DNA of 64,000 nt from an uncultured Tenacibaculum sp. (GTDB taxonomy: Bacteria; Bacteroidota; Bacteroidia; Flavobacteriales; Flavobacteriaceae). The position numbers and the translations under genes are program-made. The number at the start of each line of letters is the position of its first letter. Position 1 is the first letter of the stretch. Under the pieces are notes generated by a model. That model was not told the DNA's origin. It was given only the letters and a program-made list of their open reading frames with translations, and made no database searches. Positions 17,677 through 28,600 of this stretch are shown here, one piece after another. The DNA is taken from positions 496,001-560,000 of the forward strand of contig NZ_CANLTU010000002.1 in assembly GCF_947494125.1 (NCBI RefSeq), given 5' to 3'.

Positions 17677-20097
17677 ATGTTACAGTTATGGTTTAAGATA
17701 TTTTATAGGAATAGCAAGAAAAATTGGCTAAATACATTTATAAATATTAGTGGATTAACATTAGGTTTAGCAGGTTTATTAATCGTTTTATTATATTTAA
17801 ACGAAGAAGAAAGTTATAATCAGTGGAATCCAAATAAAGAAGATGTTTATAGAGTAAACTTAAAACGACCAAAATCTGGTGAAGTTTGGTATACGGTAAA
17901 TCCAGGTATGTATCTTACATATCCAAAAGAAATACCAGAAGTTACCGAAGCTTTAATGGTAAATCCTTTTTATAGAAGTAGAGTAATACAGTACAAAGAT
18001 GTAAATGAGTTTACAGATAAAACAATTTTGACTGAACCTCATTTTTTTGATTTTTTCCCTTTTGAAATAGTTAAAGGTTCAGTTCAAAAATTTGCTGAGA
18101 CAAGAAAGCATATAGCTCTCTCAGTAGAATATGCAGAACGTATATTTAAAGGAAGTAAAACAGTGGGTAATACTGTAAAAATTAATGGAATAAATTATAT
18201 TGTAGCTTGTGTTTATAAAATTCCTGAAAACGCACATCAGGAGCCGGATTTATTGCTACAATATGAAGCTCCTTTTGAGGTTCATTGGGGGAATCATAAT
18301 AACGAATTATTTTGTAGAGTATCTAAAGGTTCAGATATAGAGTTGGTTAAGGAAAAAATGACTCGAATATTAGTTAATGTGTATAAAAAATTTGCTCTAG
18401 AAGAAGGAGTTACATTAGAAGAGTTTGATGAGAAGTTTGATGCTCCAGGTATTTTATTAGATAAGTTAAGTACTATATATTTACATAGTACAGCAAAAAG
18501 AGCAGGACCTAGTGGAACAGGTAATTATCAATTATTAATGGTATTACTAGGTTTATCAATACTCTTAATTATTATCTCCTGTGTTAATTTTATTAATTTA
18601 TCAGTAGCGTCTGCAAGTCAGAGAGCGAAAGAAGTAGGGGTAAAGAAAACGCTTGGCTTATCTAAAAGAAAATTATTATTTCAATATGTATTTGAAATTG
18701 TAATTCAAGGTTTAGTATCGTTTGTTTTTGCATTAATAATTGTAGAATTAGCGCTGCCTTTTTTTAACGAATTTATTCAAGTTGAAATTTCTATTTTTGA
18801 AACTAAATCTTTAGGAATATTATTTGTTAGTGTAATTTTAATATCATTTTCAATAGGAAGTATTCCAGCATTGTATTTATCTAATTTTAAAGCAATAGAA
18901 GTATTAAAAGGAAGTGTTTCTAAAAGCAAAAAAGGGAATTTAGCTAGAAACATTATGCTAGGCTTACAATTTTTAATTTCAGGTTTCTTTATTATTAGTA
19001 TGTTAATAGTTAGTAGCCAAATTAATTATATGATTGAAAAAGATTTAGGGTTTGATAAAGAACAAATCTTATCTGTAGATGTATATAGTATTGAGAAAAG
19101 TTATGATAAATATCTATTAACAAAAAAGGTATTAGCAAACCATCCAAATATTATAGATATCACATCTAGTATGTTTGTACCAGGAGAGGGCTTTGTAAAT
19201 GGAACATCTTTAATTCATAAAATAAACGATAAACGATTTAATTCCGCATCAAACTTAGTAGATTATAATTATATAGATTTTGCTAACATAAAAGTTATAA
19301 AAGGAAGGAGTTTTTCAAAAAATATAGCTTCCGATAGTATTAATAAAATTATAATAAACGAAACAGCAGCGAAACAATTAGGAATTTATAACAATCCTAT
19401 TGGAGAGAAATTAGGTTTAGGTTGGTTAGATGATGATAATGATGCTCCCATGGAAGTGATTGGAATGGTTAAAGATTATCATTTTGATGGATTTGACACA
19501 AAAATAGCTCCAATGTTTTTTGCACTATGGGAAAACTTTGATTTTTCAAAAAAATGGTTACCAGCGGTTCAGTTTAAAATTAAGCCAGATGATATAGACA
19601 ATACCATTGCTAAAATTGAAAGCTTCTGGAAATCAAATGTAGATGCTAAATATCCATTTACATATCAGTTTTTAGATAAAAAGTTTGCAAAAACGTATGA
19701 TAAATATAAAAAACAACAGCGTATGTTTTTTATATTATCAGTAATCGTAGTTATTATAGCTTTATTAGGGTTGTTTGCATTGGCAACACTAACCATACAA
19801 CAACGTTTAAAGGAAGTAGCTATTCGTAAAACATTAGGAGCATCGGTAAAAGAAATTATGTTTCAGTTGATAAAAAACTTTTTAAGAATAACGCTAATAG
19901 CTTCCATTATATTAGTACCAATAGCTTATTATTTAATGCAAAATTGGTTAGATAATTTTGTGTATAGAATAGAAATGCCCATATTTCCATATATTATAAC
20001 ACCTTTAATATTAGTATTATTGGTAATAGTTGTTGTAGGTTTAAAAGCCTATAATGCAACAAGAATAGATTTAATTAAATATTTAAAATTTGAATAA
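17677..20097 (+). CDS. FtsX/MacB-type ABC permease, copy 2
   Basis: 806 residues from the ATG at 17677. An in-frame TTG at 17668 overlaps the previous gene, but the ATG gives an N-terminus (MLQLWFKIFYRNSKKNWLN) that aligns exactly with copy 1 (MIQTWFKIFYRNSKKNWLN). The architecture equals copy 1: two FtsX-like halves with eight membrane helices and two periplasmic domains. The two genes look like a tandem duplication that has diverged mostly in the periplasmic domains. They probably form a heterodimer, since one ATPase gene serves both. Confidence 0.92.
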   Translation: MLQLWFKIFYRNSKKNWLNTFINISGLTLGLAGLLIVLLYLNEEESYNQWNPNKEDVYRVNLKRPKSGEVWYTVNPGMYLTYPKEIPEVTEALMVNPFYRSRVIQYKDVNEFTDKTILTEPHFFDFFPFEIVKGSVQKFAETRKHIALSVEYAERIFKGSKTVGNTVKINGINYIVACVYKIPENAHQEPDLLLQYEAPFEVHWGNHNNELFCRVSKGSDIELVKEKMTRILVNVYKKFALEEGVTLEEFDEKFDAPGILLDKLSTIYLHSTAKRAGPSGTGNYQLLMVLLGLSILLIIISCVNFINLSVASASQRAKEVGVKKTLGLSKRKLLFQYVFEIVIQGLVSFVFALIIVELALPFFNEFIQVEISIFETKSLGILFVSVILISFSIGSIPALYLSNFKAIEVLKGSVSKSKKGNLARNIMLGLQFLISGFFIISMLIVSSQINYMIEKDLGFDKEQILSVDVYSIEKSYDKYLLTKKVLANHPNIIDITSSMFVPGEGFVNGTSLIHKINDKRFNSASNLVDYNYIDFANIKVIKGRSFSKNIASDSINKIIINETAAKQLGIYNNPIGEKLGLGWLDDDNDAPMEVIGMVKDYHFDGFDTKIAPMFFALWENFDFSKKWLPAVQFKIKPDDIDNTIAKIESFWKSNVDAKYPFTYQFLDKKFAKTYDKYKKQQRMFFILSVIVVIIALLGLFALATLTIQQRLKEVAIRKTLGASVKEIMFQLIKNFLRITLIASIILVPIAYYLMQNWLDNFVYRIEMPIFPYIITPLILVLLVIVVVGLKAYNATRIDLIKYLKFE

Positions 20098-20110
20098 AAA
20101 TAGGTTAATT

Positions 20111-20860
20111 ATGAAAAATAGAATATACATATGTTTAGTGCTAACATTATTAATGAATATTGCCTTAATAGCTCAAAATAAAACAATTGATTTACAAGGG
20201 GAGTGTAATAAAATAATTATTAGCCCACATATAGAAACCGTATTTGTAGAGGGGAATAAATCTAGTATAGAAATAGAAAGTATAGCAATACCAGAAGAGA
20301 AATTTTTATATGAATTAAAAAATAAAACACTACATATCTATTTAGAAGGAGCAAAAACAACAACAAAAAATAAAAAGGTAGTTTATAATAATACAAAAAG
20401 GAAAGTACCAATTTATAAAGGAACCAAAGCTAAAATTATTGTTCGTCATAGTCCAGTAAAAATATTTTCTATAAGAGGAGAGGAGAAGATAGAATTTAAG
20501 AGTTTAGAATTGGCAACAGAAAGTAAAATACGTTTATATGGAGAATCGAAAACAGTTATAAATAATGTGAAAGCAAATAAATTACGATTTTCTATTTATG
20601 GAAGTAGTAAAGTAACTATAAACAAAGGAAAGGTAAAAGAGTTAAAAGTAACATCGTATGGGGAAGCAACGTTTTTAGCTACAGATCTTATGGCTAAAGA
20701 AGTTAAAGTAACCTCGTACGGAGATGGAGTTTTTAAGTTCAATGCTTCAGAAAAAATTAGAGTAAGTGCTTTTGGAGAAACCAAAGTTTTATATAAAGGA
20801 GCGGCAACACTAAAAAAAGGAATAATTATAGGTAGTTCTACAATTAGAAAAATAGATTAA
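20111..20860 (+). CDS. Exported DUF2807-type (head GIN domain) beta-helical protein
   Basis: 249 residues from the ATG at 20111; an upstream in-frame TTG at 20090 overlaps the permease gene and is less likely. A cleavable signal (MKNRIYICLVLTLLMNIALIAQ) starts it. The rest is short repeated strands such as KVTSYGEATF, KVTSYGDGVF and RVSAFGETKV, the right-handed beta-helix of the DUF2807 family. Members are found in Bacteroidota next to envelope stress systems; function is not established. Its position 13 bases after the permease pair suggests co-transcription with the efflux genes. Confidence 0.8.
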   Translation: MKNRIYICLVLTLLMNIALIAQNKTIDLQGECNKIIISPHIETVFVEGNKSSIEIESIAIPEEKFLYELKNKTLHIYLEGAKTTTKNKKVVYNNTKRKVPIYKGTKAKIIVRHSPVKIFSIRGEEKIEFKSLELATESKIRLYGESKTVINNVKANKLRFSIYGSSKVTINKGKVKELKVTSYGEATFLATDLMAKEVKVTSYGDGVFKFNASEKIRVSAFGETKVLYKGAATLKKGIIIGSSTIRKID

Positions 20861-20883
20861 TTTTTTAAAATTAGTAATGGTAT

Positions 20884-20891
20884 TATTTTTG
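20884..20891 (+). promoter_or_regulatory. Putative -7 box before the thioredoxin-like gene
   Basis: TATTTTTG fits TAnnTTTG and lies 29 bases upstream of the start codon at 20921. A T-rich stretch is present near the -33 position but no clear TTG. Confidence 0.4.
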
Positions 20892-20920
20892 TTACATTTA
20901 GGGCATATAATATTTCATAA

Positions 20921-21379
20921 ATGAGAAAAGTAGTATTAATAGCGTTTTTATTGGTAACTAAAAGTGTATTGTTTTCACAAAATCATTTAGAAGTAAATGA
21001 GAAAACAAATTGGTCTAATACGTACAAAGAAGCATTAAAACAGGCAAAGAATGAAAAAAAGCCTCTTTTAGTTTACTTTAAAGGATCAGATTGGTGTGGT
21101 CCTTGTAAAAAATTAGACAAAGAGTTGTTTAGTAGTCAACAATTTAATGATTTATCAAAAAAGCATTTCATTTTATATGAAGCAGACATACCATTAAACA
21201 AAGATTTGGTTAGTGAAGAAAAGCTGAAAGTAAATAAAAAGTTGGTAAAAAAGTTTAAAGTTACCTCGTATCCAACGTTACTCTTTATAAATTATAAACA
21301 AAAAGTTTTAGGCTATAAAAAGGGATTAATATTAACCGAGTATTATTATCCATTTTTTCAAACTATTATAAAAAAATAA
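20921..21379 (+). CDS. Exported thioredoxin-fold protein
   Basis: 152 residues with a cleavable signal peptide (about 1-20, ending VLFSQ) and a thioredoxin fold carrying the redox motif W58-C-G-P-C62 in GSDWCGPCKKLDKELF. The segment YPTLLFIN provides the cis-proline. Such DUF255/thioredoxin-7 style proteins act in the periplasm on disulfides. It follows the efflux operon but has its own candidate promoter, and ends at a strong terminator. The substrate cannot be inferred. Confidence 0.88.
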   Translation: MRKVVLIAFLLVTKSVLFSQNHLEVNEKTNWSNTYKEALKQAKNEKKPLLVYFKGSDWCGPCKKLDKELFSSQQFNDLSKKHFILYEADIPLNKDLVSEEKLKVNKKLVKKFKVTSYPTLLFINYKQKVLGYKKGLILTEYYYPFFQTIIKK

Positions 21380-21406
21380 AAACCGTTGGATTCCAACGGT
21401 TTTTTG
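21379..21406. terminator. Bidirectional terminator between thioredoxin-like and OmpA-family genes
   Basis: An 11-bp stem (21379-21389 with 21393-21403) with a 3-base loop is flanked by A and T runs. It serves both convergent genes. Confidence 0.88.
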
Positions 21407-21430
21407 CTTTGAAGGGCGATAGTTCAGGGG

Positions 21431-22528
21431 TTATTTTTGATTAATAACTCTAAACTCAGTTCTTCTATTTACTCTGTGTTCAGCTTCAGTACAAGCAACT
21501 CTATCAGAACATCTATTTTTAAGTCTAGATTCTCCGTAACCTTTAGCTACTAATTGACTAGCATTTACACCTTTGTATATTAGGTAATTAGCTACAGATT
21601 GAGCTCTTCTTTCAGACAAGTCGAAATTAGATTCTTTAGAACCTCTAGAATCAGTATGAGAAGCTAATTCAACTTGAACACCATCTTTTAATACAGGTAA
21701 TAATCTACTGTCAATTAATCTTCTTGCAGCAGAAGTTAAAGTGGCACTCCCTAAATTCCAATTAATAGGTAATGGATTGTAGGTTAATAATTCACACTCA
21801 ACTTCTTTCCAAGTAGTTAATCCTCCTTTATTTATTAAAACTTCTTTTGTAACTTTTTGATATTTAGCAGGTATTGTAACTTCTTCTTGCCATGCATCTT
21901 TAACCAATACAGTTTTTTTAATTTCTTTATAAATAGCAGGAATTTCTATACTACGAGTAGTAGGTGGCTTTACCATTACTCTTTTAGTATATGATTTTTC
22001 AAATCCAGAAACCGCTATTTTTTCAGTACTTGCGTCTCTGTTTAATTTAGTAATTGGAATTGTTCTGAATTTAGCAGGCGTTGGTTTATAACACCAGTAT
22101 CTACAATCATTCGGATCGCTAGATTCACAATCAGGAGCTTTTTCACTCATTTCCCAACGAGCAGAAGCTGCCTTCGTTTCAATTGTTTTTTCATCAGGAT
22201 TAAAAGTTGCTTTAACAATTCGTAATCTATTCGCATCATCTTTTGCGGTATAGGTTACCATTTTGTTTTCCCATACAGCAGGTACAATTTCTAAACGTTG
22301 ACCCGCTTCTTTAGTTATAACTCTTTCTGTAACTGTTTTATATTCTGCAGGATGTGTTACAATTCTTTTGTAAGCAGGAGCTATTTCAATAGTAACATCT
22401 TCGTTATTCCATACTTCTGGAGTTTTACAACGTACATAACATTTTCCAGGTTCAGGATTTTGTGGTAAATCTTGTGAGTAAACACTTATCCCCATAGTTA
22501 CTAATACCCCTAATAATAGTTTTTTCAT
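21431..22528 (-). CDS. OmpA-family outer-membrane/peptidoglycan-associated protein
   Basis: 365 residues with a cleavable signal (MKKLLLGVLVTMGISVYSQ). The first 240 residues contain repeated units of the form P-A-x-(Y/W)-x-x-x-x-x-x-V, visible as APAYKRIV, HPAEYKTVTERV, VPAVWENKMV, IPAIYKEIKKTV and IPAKYQKVTKEV. The C-terminal about 110 residues form an OmpA-like peptidoglycan-binding domain (ASHTDSRGSKESNFDLSERRA). The protein probably sits in the periplasm or outer membrane and binds the cell wall. The repeat part has no assigned function. It has a 245-base upstream gap before the divergent Hsp70-like gene. Confidence 0.88.
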   Translation of the reverse strand: MKKLLLGVLVTMGISVYSQDLPQNPEPGKCYVRCKTPEVWNNEDVTIEIAPAYKRIVTHPAEYKTVTERVITKEAGQRLEIVPAVWENKMVTYTAKDDANRLRIVKATFNPDEKTIETKAASARWEMSEKAPDCESSDPNDCRYWCYKPTPAKFRTIPITKLNRDASTEKIAVSGFEKSYTKRVMVKPPTTRSIEIPAIYKEIKKTVLVKDAWQEEVTIPAKYQKVTKEVLINKGGLTTWKEVECELLTYNPLPINWNLGSATLTSAARRLIDSRLLPVLKDGVQVELASHTDSRGSKESNFDLSERRAQSVANYLIYKGVNASQLVAKGYGESRLKNRCSDRVACTEAEHRVNRRTEFRVINQK

Positions 22529-22773
22529 AATTGAATATTTTTTATTTATTAATAATTAGTGTTCTTGTAAATTGTGACACTCTAAAAAAAGAAAAGTCAC
22601 ATGTCTTAAATTATTATTGAATACATTTTTGTTTTATTTAATTGATTATTAAGTGTTTGGGATTGTGTAGTGTGAGGGTTATGACTTTTATAACTAGTTT
22701 GTAAAAGAGTAATTTAATTGTTTAGATAACTAAAGATTAATTGTAAATTGCACGCTTTTCAATTTTTGACTGT

Positions 22774-24018
22774 ATGCATAATATCTGTGGATTAGATTTT
22801 GGGACTTCAAATACAATTAGTACTGTTTATAAAGATGGGAAAACAGTAATGGTTCCATTTGAAAGTAATAGTAAATCACTGCCAAGCAGTGTGTTTTTTC
22901 CTTTTGAAGAAATAGACAAACCTATCTATGGAGATTTAGCTACTAATACCTATGTTAATAATGGTTATGGTAGGTATATGAAAAGTTTTAAGCGAATTTT
23001 AGGGACTCAGTTTTTTGAACAAGGAACTGCTTTAAAACCAGGAACAAATATCTATTTTCATGATATTATTGTGAACTATTTAAAGCACGTTAAAAATACC
23101 ACAGAAGAATTTTTAGGTGGAGAAACAGATTATGTAGTTGTAGGTAAACCTGTACGACTTTCTGATAAAGAGAATGGAGAAAATTCAGGAATAGGACAAT
23201 TAGAATCTATTTTAAAAAATGTAGGATATAAAAACTATTCATTTTTAGAAGAACCTATAGCAGCAGCCTATTATCATAAGGACAGAATAGAAAATAAATC
23301 CTTAGCAATTGTAGCCGATTTAGGAGGGGGAACCTGCGATTTTACCATAGTAGAAATAAATGAAAACAAAAAAGATTTAAATATTCTAGCAACATCAGGA
23401 GTTTCTTTAGGAGGAACAGATATTGATAGTAATTTTGCTTTAGAAGTTTTTTTTCCTGAATTAGGATATAAAACGCTTGATAAATTTAAAGGCCTAACTT
23501 TACCAGCACTACCTTATAGATTAGCATCCGATTGGAATAAGATAACTACTTCATTGTATACAAAAAAAACAGAATTTTTGGTAAGAAAAATGATTAATAA
23601 CGCGAAACACAAGGAGAAGGTAATACAGCTTAAAAGCTTAATAGAGAATAAAAAAGCACATTCGTTATTAAATCAGATAGAGCAAACAAAGATTAAACTA
23701 TCAGAAACGGATATATTGAACTTTAAAAGCGAGTTTATATCAAATGCAAGTTTAGATATATCAAAATCATTACTAGAAGATTCAATACATACTATTGTAA
23801 CTAAAATTATTAAAACAGCGAATGATTGTTGCAAGCTAGCTGGAGTAAATGAAAACGCCATTAATTACTTGATTCTAACAGGAGGAACTAGTAAAATGCC
23901 ATTGGTAAAACAATTGTTTGAAGAAACTTTTTACAAGGCAAAATTAATAGAGAATAACGCTATGGATTCTGTAGCTTTAGGACTCTTAGAAAAAGCAAAA
24001 AAAGATATGAATTTATAA
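22774..24018 (+). CDS. Hsp70-family ATPase (YegD-like)
   Basis: 414 residues, an actin-fold ATPase domain of the Hsp70 superfamily without a full C-terminal substrate-binding domain. The phosphate-1 motif is GLDFGTSNT, the phosphate-2 region VADLGGGTCDFTI, and the adenosine region LILTGGTSKMPLV. This resembles YegD rather than DnaK. The role is unknown; no DnaJ or GrpE gene is adjacent. The 3' end overlaps the convergent P450 gene by 6 bases, so the two transcripts are antisense at their ends. Confidence 0.85.
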   Translation: MHNICGLDFGTSNTISTVYKDGKTVMVPFESNSKSLPSSVFFPFEEIDKPIYGDLATNTYVNNGYGRYMKSFKRILGTQFFEQGTALKPGTNIYFHDIIVNYLKHVKNTTEEFLGGETDYVVVGKPVRLSDKENGENSGIGQLESILKNVGYKNYSFLEEPIAAAYYHKDRIENKSLAIVADLGGGTCDFTIVEINENKKDLNILATSGVSLGGTDIDSNFALEVFFPELGYKTLDKFKGLTLPALPYRLASDWNKITTSLYTKKTEFLVRKMINNAKHKEKVIQLKSLIENKKAHSLLNQIEQTKIKLSETDILNFKSEFISNASLDISKSLLEDSIHTIVTKIIKTANDCCKLAGVNENAINYLILTGGTSKMPLVKQLFEETFYKAKLIENNAMDSVALGLLEKAKKDMNL

Positions 24019-25431
24019 AGTAGCCTTTTTAAATTGAACATTTAAGTTTTCTGGATACACCGTAAAAGCAAAATTTTCTTCAACATCTTCAGGGTTTACT
24101 GCCAAGTTAATATCAAATTGTTTGCATATACTAGCAATAGCAGTGGTCATTTCTATCATAGATAAATGCATCCCAGGACACAGTCTAGAACCACCACCAA
24201 AGGCTTTAATTGCTTTTGGCGTATGATTTTGATGATATGGACATTCCGATTTTATCCAACGATTTGGGTCAAACTCTTCAGCATTAGAAAAATAAGTATC
24301 CTGCATAGCTGCATAACTGCTTAGTAAAATTATACTTGTGTCTTTTGGAACGGAAAGATTACTAGTAGTAATGTCTTCATTCGCTTGAAAAAACATCATA
24401 GGGGTTGTTGGTTTTAACCTAATAGCCTCTTGTATAACGGCATTGGTATATTTTAAATCAACAATCAAATCATAATTTTCAGGAACAGTGCCTTCATAAC
24501 TATTTGCTTCTTCTCTAATTTTCTGTACAATTTCTGGATGCTGCGCTAAATAATACAGTGTCCATGCTAAGGTATTAGAAGTGGTGTCTTCACCAGCCAA
24601 TAACATAGCTATAACATTACCATACAATGTTTTTTCATCAAAAACAGTATCTTCTTTTTCGCTTTCAACAAGCAATGCTTCTAAAAAGTTAGAAGGCGTT
24701 TCTTTTAATTCAGGGTTTTCAGTAAGTCTAAGTTTAGCATCATTTATAAATTGATAAATAATAACCTCAATAGCTTTCAACGATTTTTTTAACAAACGAT
24801 CTTTTGCTGATGGAAAAATACGCCACATTGGAATAGGAGCAGTAATTCGCTCGTTAATCATAGGAAAGATATGTTCTAAATGATTTTGAAAACTATCTTC
24901 TTTATTGTGTATAGTATTTAATTTGTATCCAAAAGCAATTTCGGTAGTAACGTCAATAGTAAAGGCAATAAAGTCGTTAATAATAGCTACAGTATCACTT
25001 TTTGTAGCATAGGTTTCTATCTTAGAAACTAGCTGTTTAGTTTTATCGTGAATAATAGGGTAGTAGCCTTTTACTTTTTTTACACTTAAGGCTTCAGCAA
25101 CGGGTTTACGTTGTTTTTTCCAGTGTGCTCCTTCAGCATTAAAAACGGTATGAAAGCCCATTTCAATAAAGACTTCATTAATTTTAGACAAACGTCTAAA
25201 TTTATCGGGTCTTTGTTTTAAAACGGTATTATTAAATTCTAAGTTGGCAGATATTAAAGCTTTTAAAGGCCCTAATTTTATGGTAAAGAATTCTCCATGT
25301 TCTTTAGCCCATTGTTCTAAAATACGATGTTTGTTTTTTTTCTTGAAGTCTTTTAAGTTACCTAATAAGAAACTACCTTTTGGTGTATTTAAATCGCTTA
25401 GAGTTTTAACAGAACTATCCATTTTAATCAT
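24013..25431 (-). CDS. Cytochrome P450
   Basis: 472 residues, a soluble bacterial P450 without fused reductase. The I-helix oxygen-activation motif is AGEDTTS, the K-helix ExxR is EAIR, and the heme loop is FGGGSRLCPGMHLS with the axial ligand C418. The family inserts one oxygen atom from O2 into organic substrates and needs a separate electron-transfer partner; none is encoded next to it. The overall layout (KPTTPMMFF, PNRWI) is closest to the fatty-acid/terpenoid-type bacterial P450s, but a substrate cannot be set from sequence alone. Confidence 0.95.
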   Translation of the reverse strand: MIKMDSSVKTLSDLNTPKGSFLLGNLKDFKKKNKHRILEQWAKEHGEFFTIKLGPLKALISANLEFNNTVLKQRPDKFRRLSKINEVFIEMGFHTVFNAEGAHWKKQRKPVAEALSVKKVKGYYPIIHDKTKQLVSKIETYATKSDTVAIINDFIAFTIDVTTEIAFGYKLNTIHNKEDSFQNHLEHIFPMINERITAPIPMWRIFPSAKDRLLKKSLKAIEVIIYQFINDAKLRLTENPELKETPSNFLEALLVESEKEDTVFDEKTLYGNVIAMLLAGEDTTSNTLAWTLYYLAQHPEIVQKIREEANSYEGTVPENYDLIVDLKYTNAVIQEAIRLKPTTPMMFFQANEDITTSNLSVPKDTSIILLSSYAAMQDTYFSNAEEFDPNRWIKSECPYHQNHTPKAIKAFGGGSRLCPGMHLSMIEMTTAIASICKQFDINLAVNPEDVEENFAFTVYPENLNVQFKKATL

Positions 25432-25495
25432 AACCTTTTTATAAGAAGTTACAATATAGTGTAAAGTTTTAAAAACTGGTATGTATACAAAAATA

Positions 25496-25521
25496 AAGAA
25501 GGCACATAAATGCGCCTTCTT
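25496..25521 (-). terminator. Intrinsic terminator of purL
   Basis: On the minus strand, AAGAAGGCGCA pairs with TGTGCCTTCTT (one G-U pair, loop TTTA) and is followed by a T-rich tract. It lies about 100 bases after the purL stop. Confidence 0.85.
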
Positions 25522-25623
25522 AGTTTATATTGTTAATCTAACCCTTCAAATATAGATTAATAATAAGCCACAAAAGTAATGTGATTTAAAAGAAGGGTCT
25601 GTAACATTTGTTACACTTAAGAT

Positions 25624-28600
25624 TTATTTAACATTCGTAAGCCACTTTCTAGCATTTACAAAAGCCTCTAACCACGGAGAAACTTCGTCTTTTCTATTTG
25701 TAGGGTAGTTTGCCCAGTTCCATTGAAAAGTAGAACGCTCTATATGTGGCATGGTAACTAAATGACGTCCAGTGCTATCGCATAGCATTGCTGTATTGTA
25801 GTCTGAACCATTAGGATTGTTAGGATAACCTTCATAACCATACTTCCCAACAATATTATAATTTGCTTCGCTTTCAGGTAAATTAAACTTTCCTTCACCA
25901 TGAGAAATCCATACACCAAGTTCGCTTCCAGCTAAAGACGATAACATTACTGAGTTATTTTCTTGAATTTTAACAGAAGTAAATGAACTTTCATGCTTTT
26001 TAGAATCGTTATGTACTAACTTTCCATGTACTTTATGACCTGGGTTAATTAAATCCAACTCCATCCATAATTGAGCTCCATTACATATTCCAACTGATAG
26101 AGTGTCTTCACGCTTAAAGAAATTCTTTAAAGCAGTATTAGCTTTCTCGTTGTATTTAAAAGCACCTGCCCATCCTTTGGCAGAACCTAATACATCTGAA
26201 TTTGAGAATCCTCCTACAGCTCCAATAAACTGAATGTCTTCAAGTGTTTCGCGACCCGAAATTAAATCAGTCATGTGTACATCTTTCACGTCAAAACCAG
26301 CTAAATACATGGCATTTGCCATTTCTCGTTCAGAATTCGATCCTTTTTCACGAATAATCGCTGCTTTTGGTCTGTTGGTTACTGTTCCAACTGTATCGGC
26401 TAATTTTCCTGTAAAATGAGTAGGAAAGGTGTAGGCTAACGGTTGTACTTTATAATTATCAAAACGATCTTGTGCTAAACCGTTTGCTGTTTGTTTCTGA
26501 TCGAATAAGTACGATGTTTTATACCAAATATCTCTCATTTCAGCAATATTAAAAGCGAAAGAATCCTCGTTGTTTTTAATGGTTACCGTTCCGCTATCAT
26601 TTGCAGTACCTATTTTAAAGAACTCAATATTCTTTTCAGCTAAAATAGCTTCAACACTCGCATCTGCTTGAAAAACAATACCAGCATTTTCTGAAAATAA
26701 TATTTTTATTGAATCTTCTTCCTTTAAAGCGCTTAGATCAAAATCGGCACCTAAATTCACATCAGCAAAACACATTTCTAATAAGGTAGTAATAAATCCA
26801 CCAGAAGCAATATCGTGCCCAGCAGAAAGTTTATCAGCCTTAATTAAGTCTTGTACCGTATTGAATGCATTTTTTACAAACGCTGTATTTTTAATATCTG
26901 GCGCTTCGTTTCCAATCGTATTTAATACTTGATTAAATGAGCTACCTCCTAATTTATAAGCATCTTGTGAGATGTTGATATAGTAAATGCTTTCGCCATT
27001 GTTTTGTAAAATAGGCTCCACAACTTTAGTAATCTCATTACAATTGGCAGCTGCTGAAATAATAACCGTTCCTGGAGAAATTACTTCACCATCAGGATAT
27101 TTTTGTTTCATAGAAAGTGAATCTTTCCCGGTAGGAACATTGATTCCTAAATCGATAGAAAAATCAGAAATTGCTTTTACTGCTTTGTACAAACGCGCAT
27201 CTTCTCCTTCATTTTTACAAGGCCACATCCAGTTTGCCGATAAAGAAACTGATACTAAATTGTCTTTTAACGGTGCCCAAACAAGGTTGGTTAAAGATTC
27301 TGCAATAGAATTTCTACTTCCTGCTTCTGGATGAATTAAACCAGAAATAGGTGAGTGCCCAATTGAAGTTGCAATTCCTTCTTTTCCGTTATAATCCAAT
27401 GCCATTACACCTACATTGTTTAATGGAATTTGTAAAGGACCTACACATTGTTGTTTGGCTACTTTACCACCAACACAACGGTCTACCTTATTAGTTAACC
27501 AATCTTTACAAGCTACTGCTTCTAACTGTAAAACTTGTGCTAAATATATTTGTAAGTTTTTTGTTTTGTATCGAGGATTCTTGTAGTTTCTTACCACCGT
27601 TTTATCGGTCATAATAGTTTTAGGAGAACTCCCAAACATGTCTTCTAAAGCTAAATCCATTGGTTTATCGCCTTTGGTTTTAGATTCGAAGGTAAAACGA
27701 TCGTTTCCTGTAACTTCACCTACTGTATAAATAGGAGAACGCTCACGATCTGCTATTTTTTGTAAGGTATCTATGTGTTTTTCAGCAATCACCAATCCCA
27801 TACGTTCTTGAGATTCGTTTCCTATAATCTCTTTGGCAGATAGGGTAGGATCTCCTACTGGTAATTTATCTAAATCGATTTTACCACCGGTATCTTCTAC
27901 TAATTCAGACAAACAGTTTAAGTGCCCACCAGCACCATGATCGTGAATAGATACAATAAAGTTTTCTTCACTTTCTACCATTCCACGCACTGCATTGGCT
28001 GCACGTTTTTGCATTTCTGGATTTGAACGTTGTACGGCATTTAATTCTATTCCTGAAGCAAACTCTCCAGTATCGGCCGATGAAACTGCTGCTCCACCCA
28101 TACCAATTCTATAGTTTTCTCCTCCAAGAATTACAATTTTGTCACCTTCATTAGGGGTATCTTTTAAAGCTTGATCTGCTTTTCCATACCCAATACCACC
28201 TGCTTGCATAATTACCTTATCGTAAGCTAATTTTCTTGCTTCTGATGTGCTTGATGCTGAATTTTCTTTGTGTTCAAAGGTTAATACAGATCCTGTAATT
28301 AAAGGTTGTCCAAATTTGTTTCCAAAATCGGAAGCTCCATTGGATGCTTTAATTAAAATATCCATTGGGGTTTGGTACAACCAATCTCTTGCGGCAAATT
28401 TCTTTTCCCATGGACGGTTTTCTTCCAAACGAGAATACGAAGTCATATATACCGCTGTACCTGCTAAAGGCAACGATCCTTTACCACCTGCAAGACGGTC
28501 TCTAATTTCTCCTCCCGATCCTGTTGCAGCTCCATTAAAAGGCTCTACAGTAGTAGGGAAGTTGTGTGTTTCTGCTTTTAATGAAATAACAGAATCAAAT

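Noticed and set aside
15258..20097. Tandem permeases as a recent duplication or mobile element
   Set aside because: The two copies are diverged through most of their length and there are no flanking repeats or transposase.
20090..20110. TTG start for the DUF2807 protein
   Set aside because: The ATG at 20111 gives a proper signal peptide; the TTG overlaps the permease gene.
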